DNA of 64,000 bases from Aphelenchoides besseyi (Eukaryota > Nematoda > Chromadorea > Rhabditida > Aphelenchoididae). A model generated the notes under the pieces. The model was not told the origin of the DNA and ran no database searches. It saw only the letters and a list, made by a program, of their open reading frames with translations. How positions within the stretch are numbered: the stretch's first letter is position 1; each line of letters starts with the position of its first letter. Below, piece after piece: positions 62,897-64,000 of this stretch. The translations under genes were made by a program, and so were the position numbers. The stretch covers positions 8,122,001 through 8,186,000 of the forward strand of contig JAMPIQ010000003.1 of the NCBI GenBank assembly GCA_024699855.1. The letters are read 5' to 3'.

Positions 62897-64000
62897 TTAT
62901 CGTTGTTTCAGAACGGATTTCAAGTTCTTGGCGATTGTTCGTGGTGTTGAGTCCTTCATCTCCTTGAGCAGATTGACGATCTGCTCTTCCGAGACCGTCA
63001 TCTCGGCCATGTTCTCCGAATTGCTTTTCAAGCTGACGTACGGATGTTCGAGCAGCTCTTCCACCGACAGTCGTTCTGCCAAGTTTCGAGTCAAACAGCA
63101 CTGATAAAGGAACCAGATAACAAAAGAAACGAATGTCTAACTCACCTTCAAAACGTTTTCAAGTTCGAATGGCATTCTTGGTTCCTTCGGATACACGATC
63201 TTCGCCTCTCGAATCGCCAAAATCTGTCTGTCTTGACTACCAGCATTTGCGAACGGCGCACGACCAAAATGCATTGCATAGAGAATGCAACCCAACGACC
63301 AGACGTCCGACTTCAAAGGAATCTGAACTCATTGGTTATTGAAGGCAATTCAGCAACTCACTTCGTATCCCTCGGCATCAGGTGGACAGTTGACAGCTTC
63401 GGGTGAAATGTAGTTCAGAGTTCCTTGAATTTGTTTTCGACAAACAGTCGTATCATCAGCAGTGATCTGAGCAGCAATTCCGAAGTCAATCAGTTTGATG
63501 GAGCCTTTGACGAGAACGAAATTGGCGGGCTTCAGATCGGCGTGGACGATTTCTGAAAAGAACAAATGAAAATGAGAAGACGATAAGCAAACTTACTGCG
63601 CGAGTGGATCACATTCACGCACTTGACCATCTCGGACCAATAGTAGCGAATTGAAGACTCGTCAAAACGCTTCTTCATTTCGCGCTCCTTAATGTAATCT
63701 CTAAAGTTTAGTTCGCCCAATTCCATGACAAGGTAAATGCTCTGGTTGGTGATTTGACTGAAAAAGAATGAGATACAAATCGAATATAAAGACTCACTAG
63801 TCGTGCATTTTGATCACGTAATGAGATTCCTGGAGCTCTTTGAGGAAAAGGATCTCGTTCTTGTACATCTGCATCATTTCGCTGTCTACTTTTTTGCGAT
63901 TGACAATCTTCAGTGCCACAGGATTTTTGTAGTCTCTTGAGAAGGCCTTGTAGACCTTGCAGGAACCGCCAGAGCCTATGCACGAGTCGATAGTGAAGAT
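62897..64000 (-). CDS. Mps1/TTK-type spindle-checkpoint protein kinase, C-terminal part (5' end beyond window)
   Basis: Exons 63798-64000 (cut by the window edge), 63597-63757, 63362-63552, 63146-63322 and 62897-63100 encode 311 aa: a nearly complete kinase domain and a 40-aa tail. The Gly loop CIGSGGSCKVYKA, the VAL-K lysine (VALKIVN), YLVMELGELNFRDYI, the catalytic VHADLKPANF, KLIDFGIA, QGTLNYISPEA and SDVWSLGCILYAMHFGRAPF are all present. CCLTRNLAERLSVEELLEHPYV follows. HxDLKPANF, GTLNYISPEA and CCL...R..ELL.HPYV match TTK/Mps1 better than other families. Mps1 phosphorylates KNL1 at unattached kinetochores. The substrate-binding N-terminus would lie to the right. Confidence 0.88.

Overview
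This window is nuclear DNA of a nematode. The coding is split by very many short introns (mostly 33-45 bp, GT...TTTTAG/TTTCAG, a few ending AAG and one GC-AG). Genes lie close together on both strands, and the gene content is nematode-like: a serpentine chemoreceptor, a DUF1679/CHK-kinase-like protein, a UDP-glucuronosyltransferase (UGT) cluster, several orphan secreted or four-helix membrane proteins, and a trifunctional purine enzyme. I do not name a species. All exon structures were spliced by hand from frame continuity and splice consensus. Most multi-exon genes closed in frame to a stop without any correction.

Layout. 0-12 kb: the 3' end of a plus-strand gene, a secreted protein built of seven exon-encoded repeats, two short orphan genes whose frames look disturbed, a PTB-domain (CED-6/Dab-like) adaptor, a complete UGT, two orphan membrane proteins and a dTDP-glucose 4,6-dehydratase. 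12-20 kb: a 1.4-kb gene-poor stretch, a TANGO2 homologue, two 3'-truncated UGT copies followed by a complete UGT, and mitochondrial ATP synthase subunit b. 20-32 kb: U2AF large subunit (with a long first intron full of 3'-splice-site-like motifs), a DUF1679 protein, a 5S rRNA-like gene in a patch of inverted repeats, a serpentine receptor, a small membrane protein and an atypical SLC6 transporter. 32-45 kb: a 764-bp Tc/mariner-type MITE with ~240-bp terminal inverted repeats, a type I membrane protein, a tight minus-strand run Ly6 protein / small PIP-box protein / GARS-AIRS-GART, an SDR epimerase, a tetraspanin and another four-TM protein. 45-64 kb: glutaminyl-tRNA synthetase, a LAPTM-like protein, a frame-scrambled small gene, tRNA-Asp(GUC), the DDX11/CHL1 helicase, an EDEM3-type ER mannosidase, a glutamine-rich nuclear protein with a coiled coil, and the C-terminal kinase domain of an Mps1/TTK homologue running off the right edge.

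Most noteworthy: (1) the EDEM3-like gene can be spliced, in the same reading phase, to either a PA-domain tail ending KEEL or a membrane-spanning tail ending KPKRI, so two predicted isoforms each carry their own ER-retrieval signal; (2) an Mps1/TTK-type spindle-checkpoint kinase in a nematode, although C. elegans lacks one; (3) the decoy splice-site intron of the U2AF65 gene; (4) a small p21-like PIP-box protein squeezed between a Ly6 gene and the purine gene; (5) a QARS intron flanked by a direct repeat, as expected from intron gain by tandem duplication.
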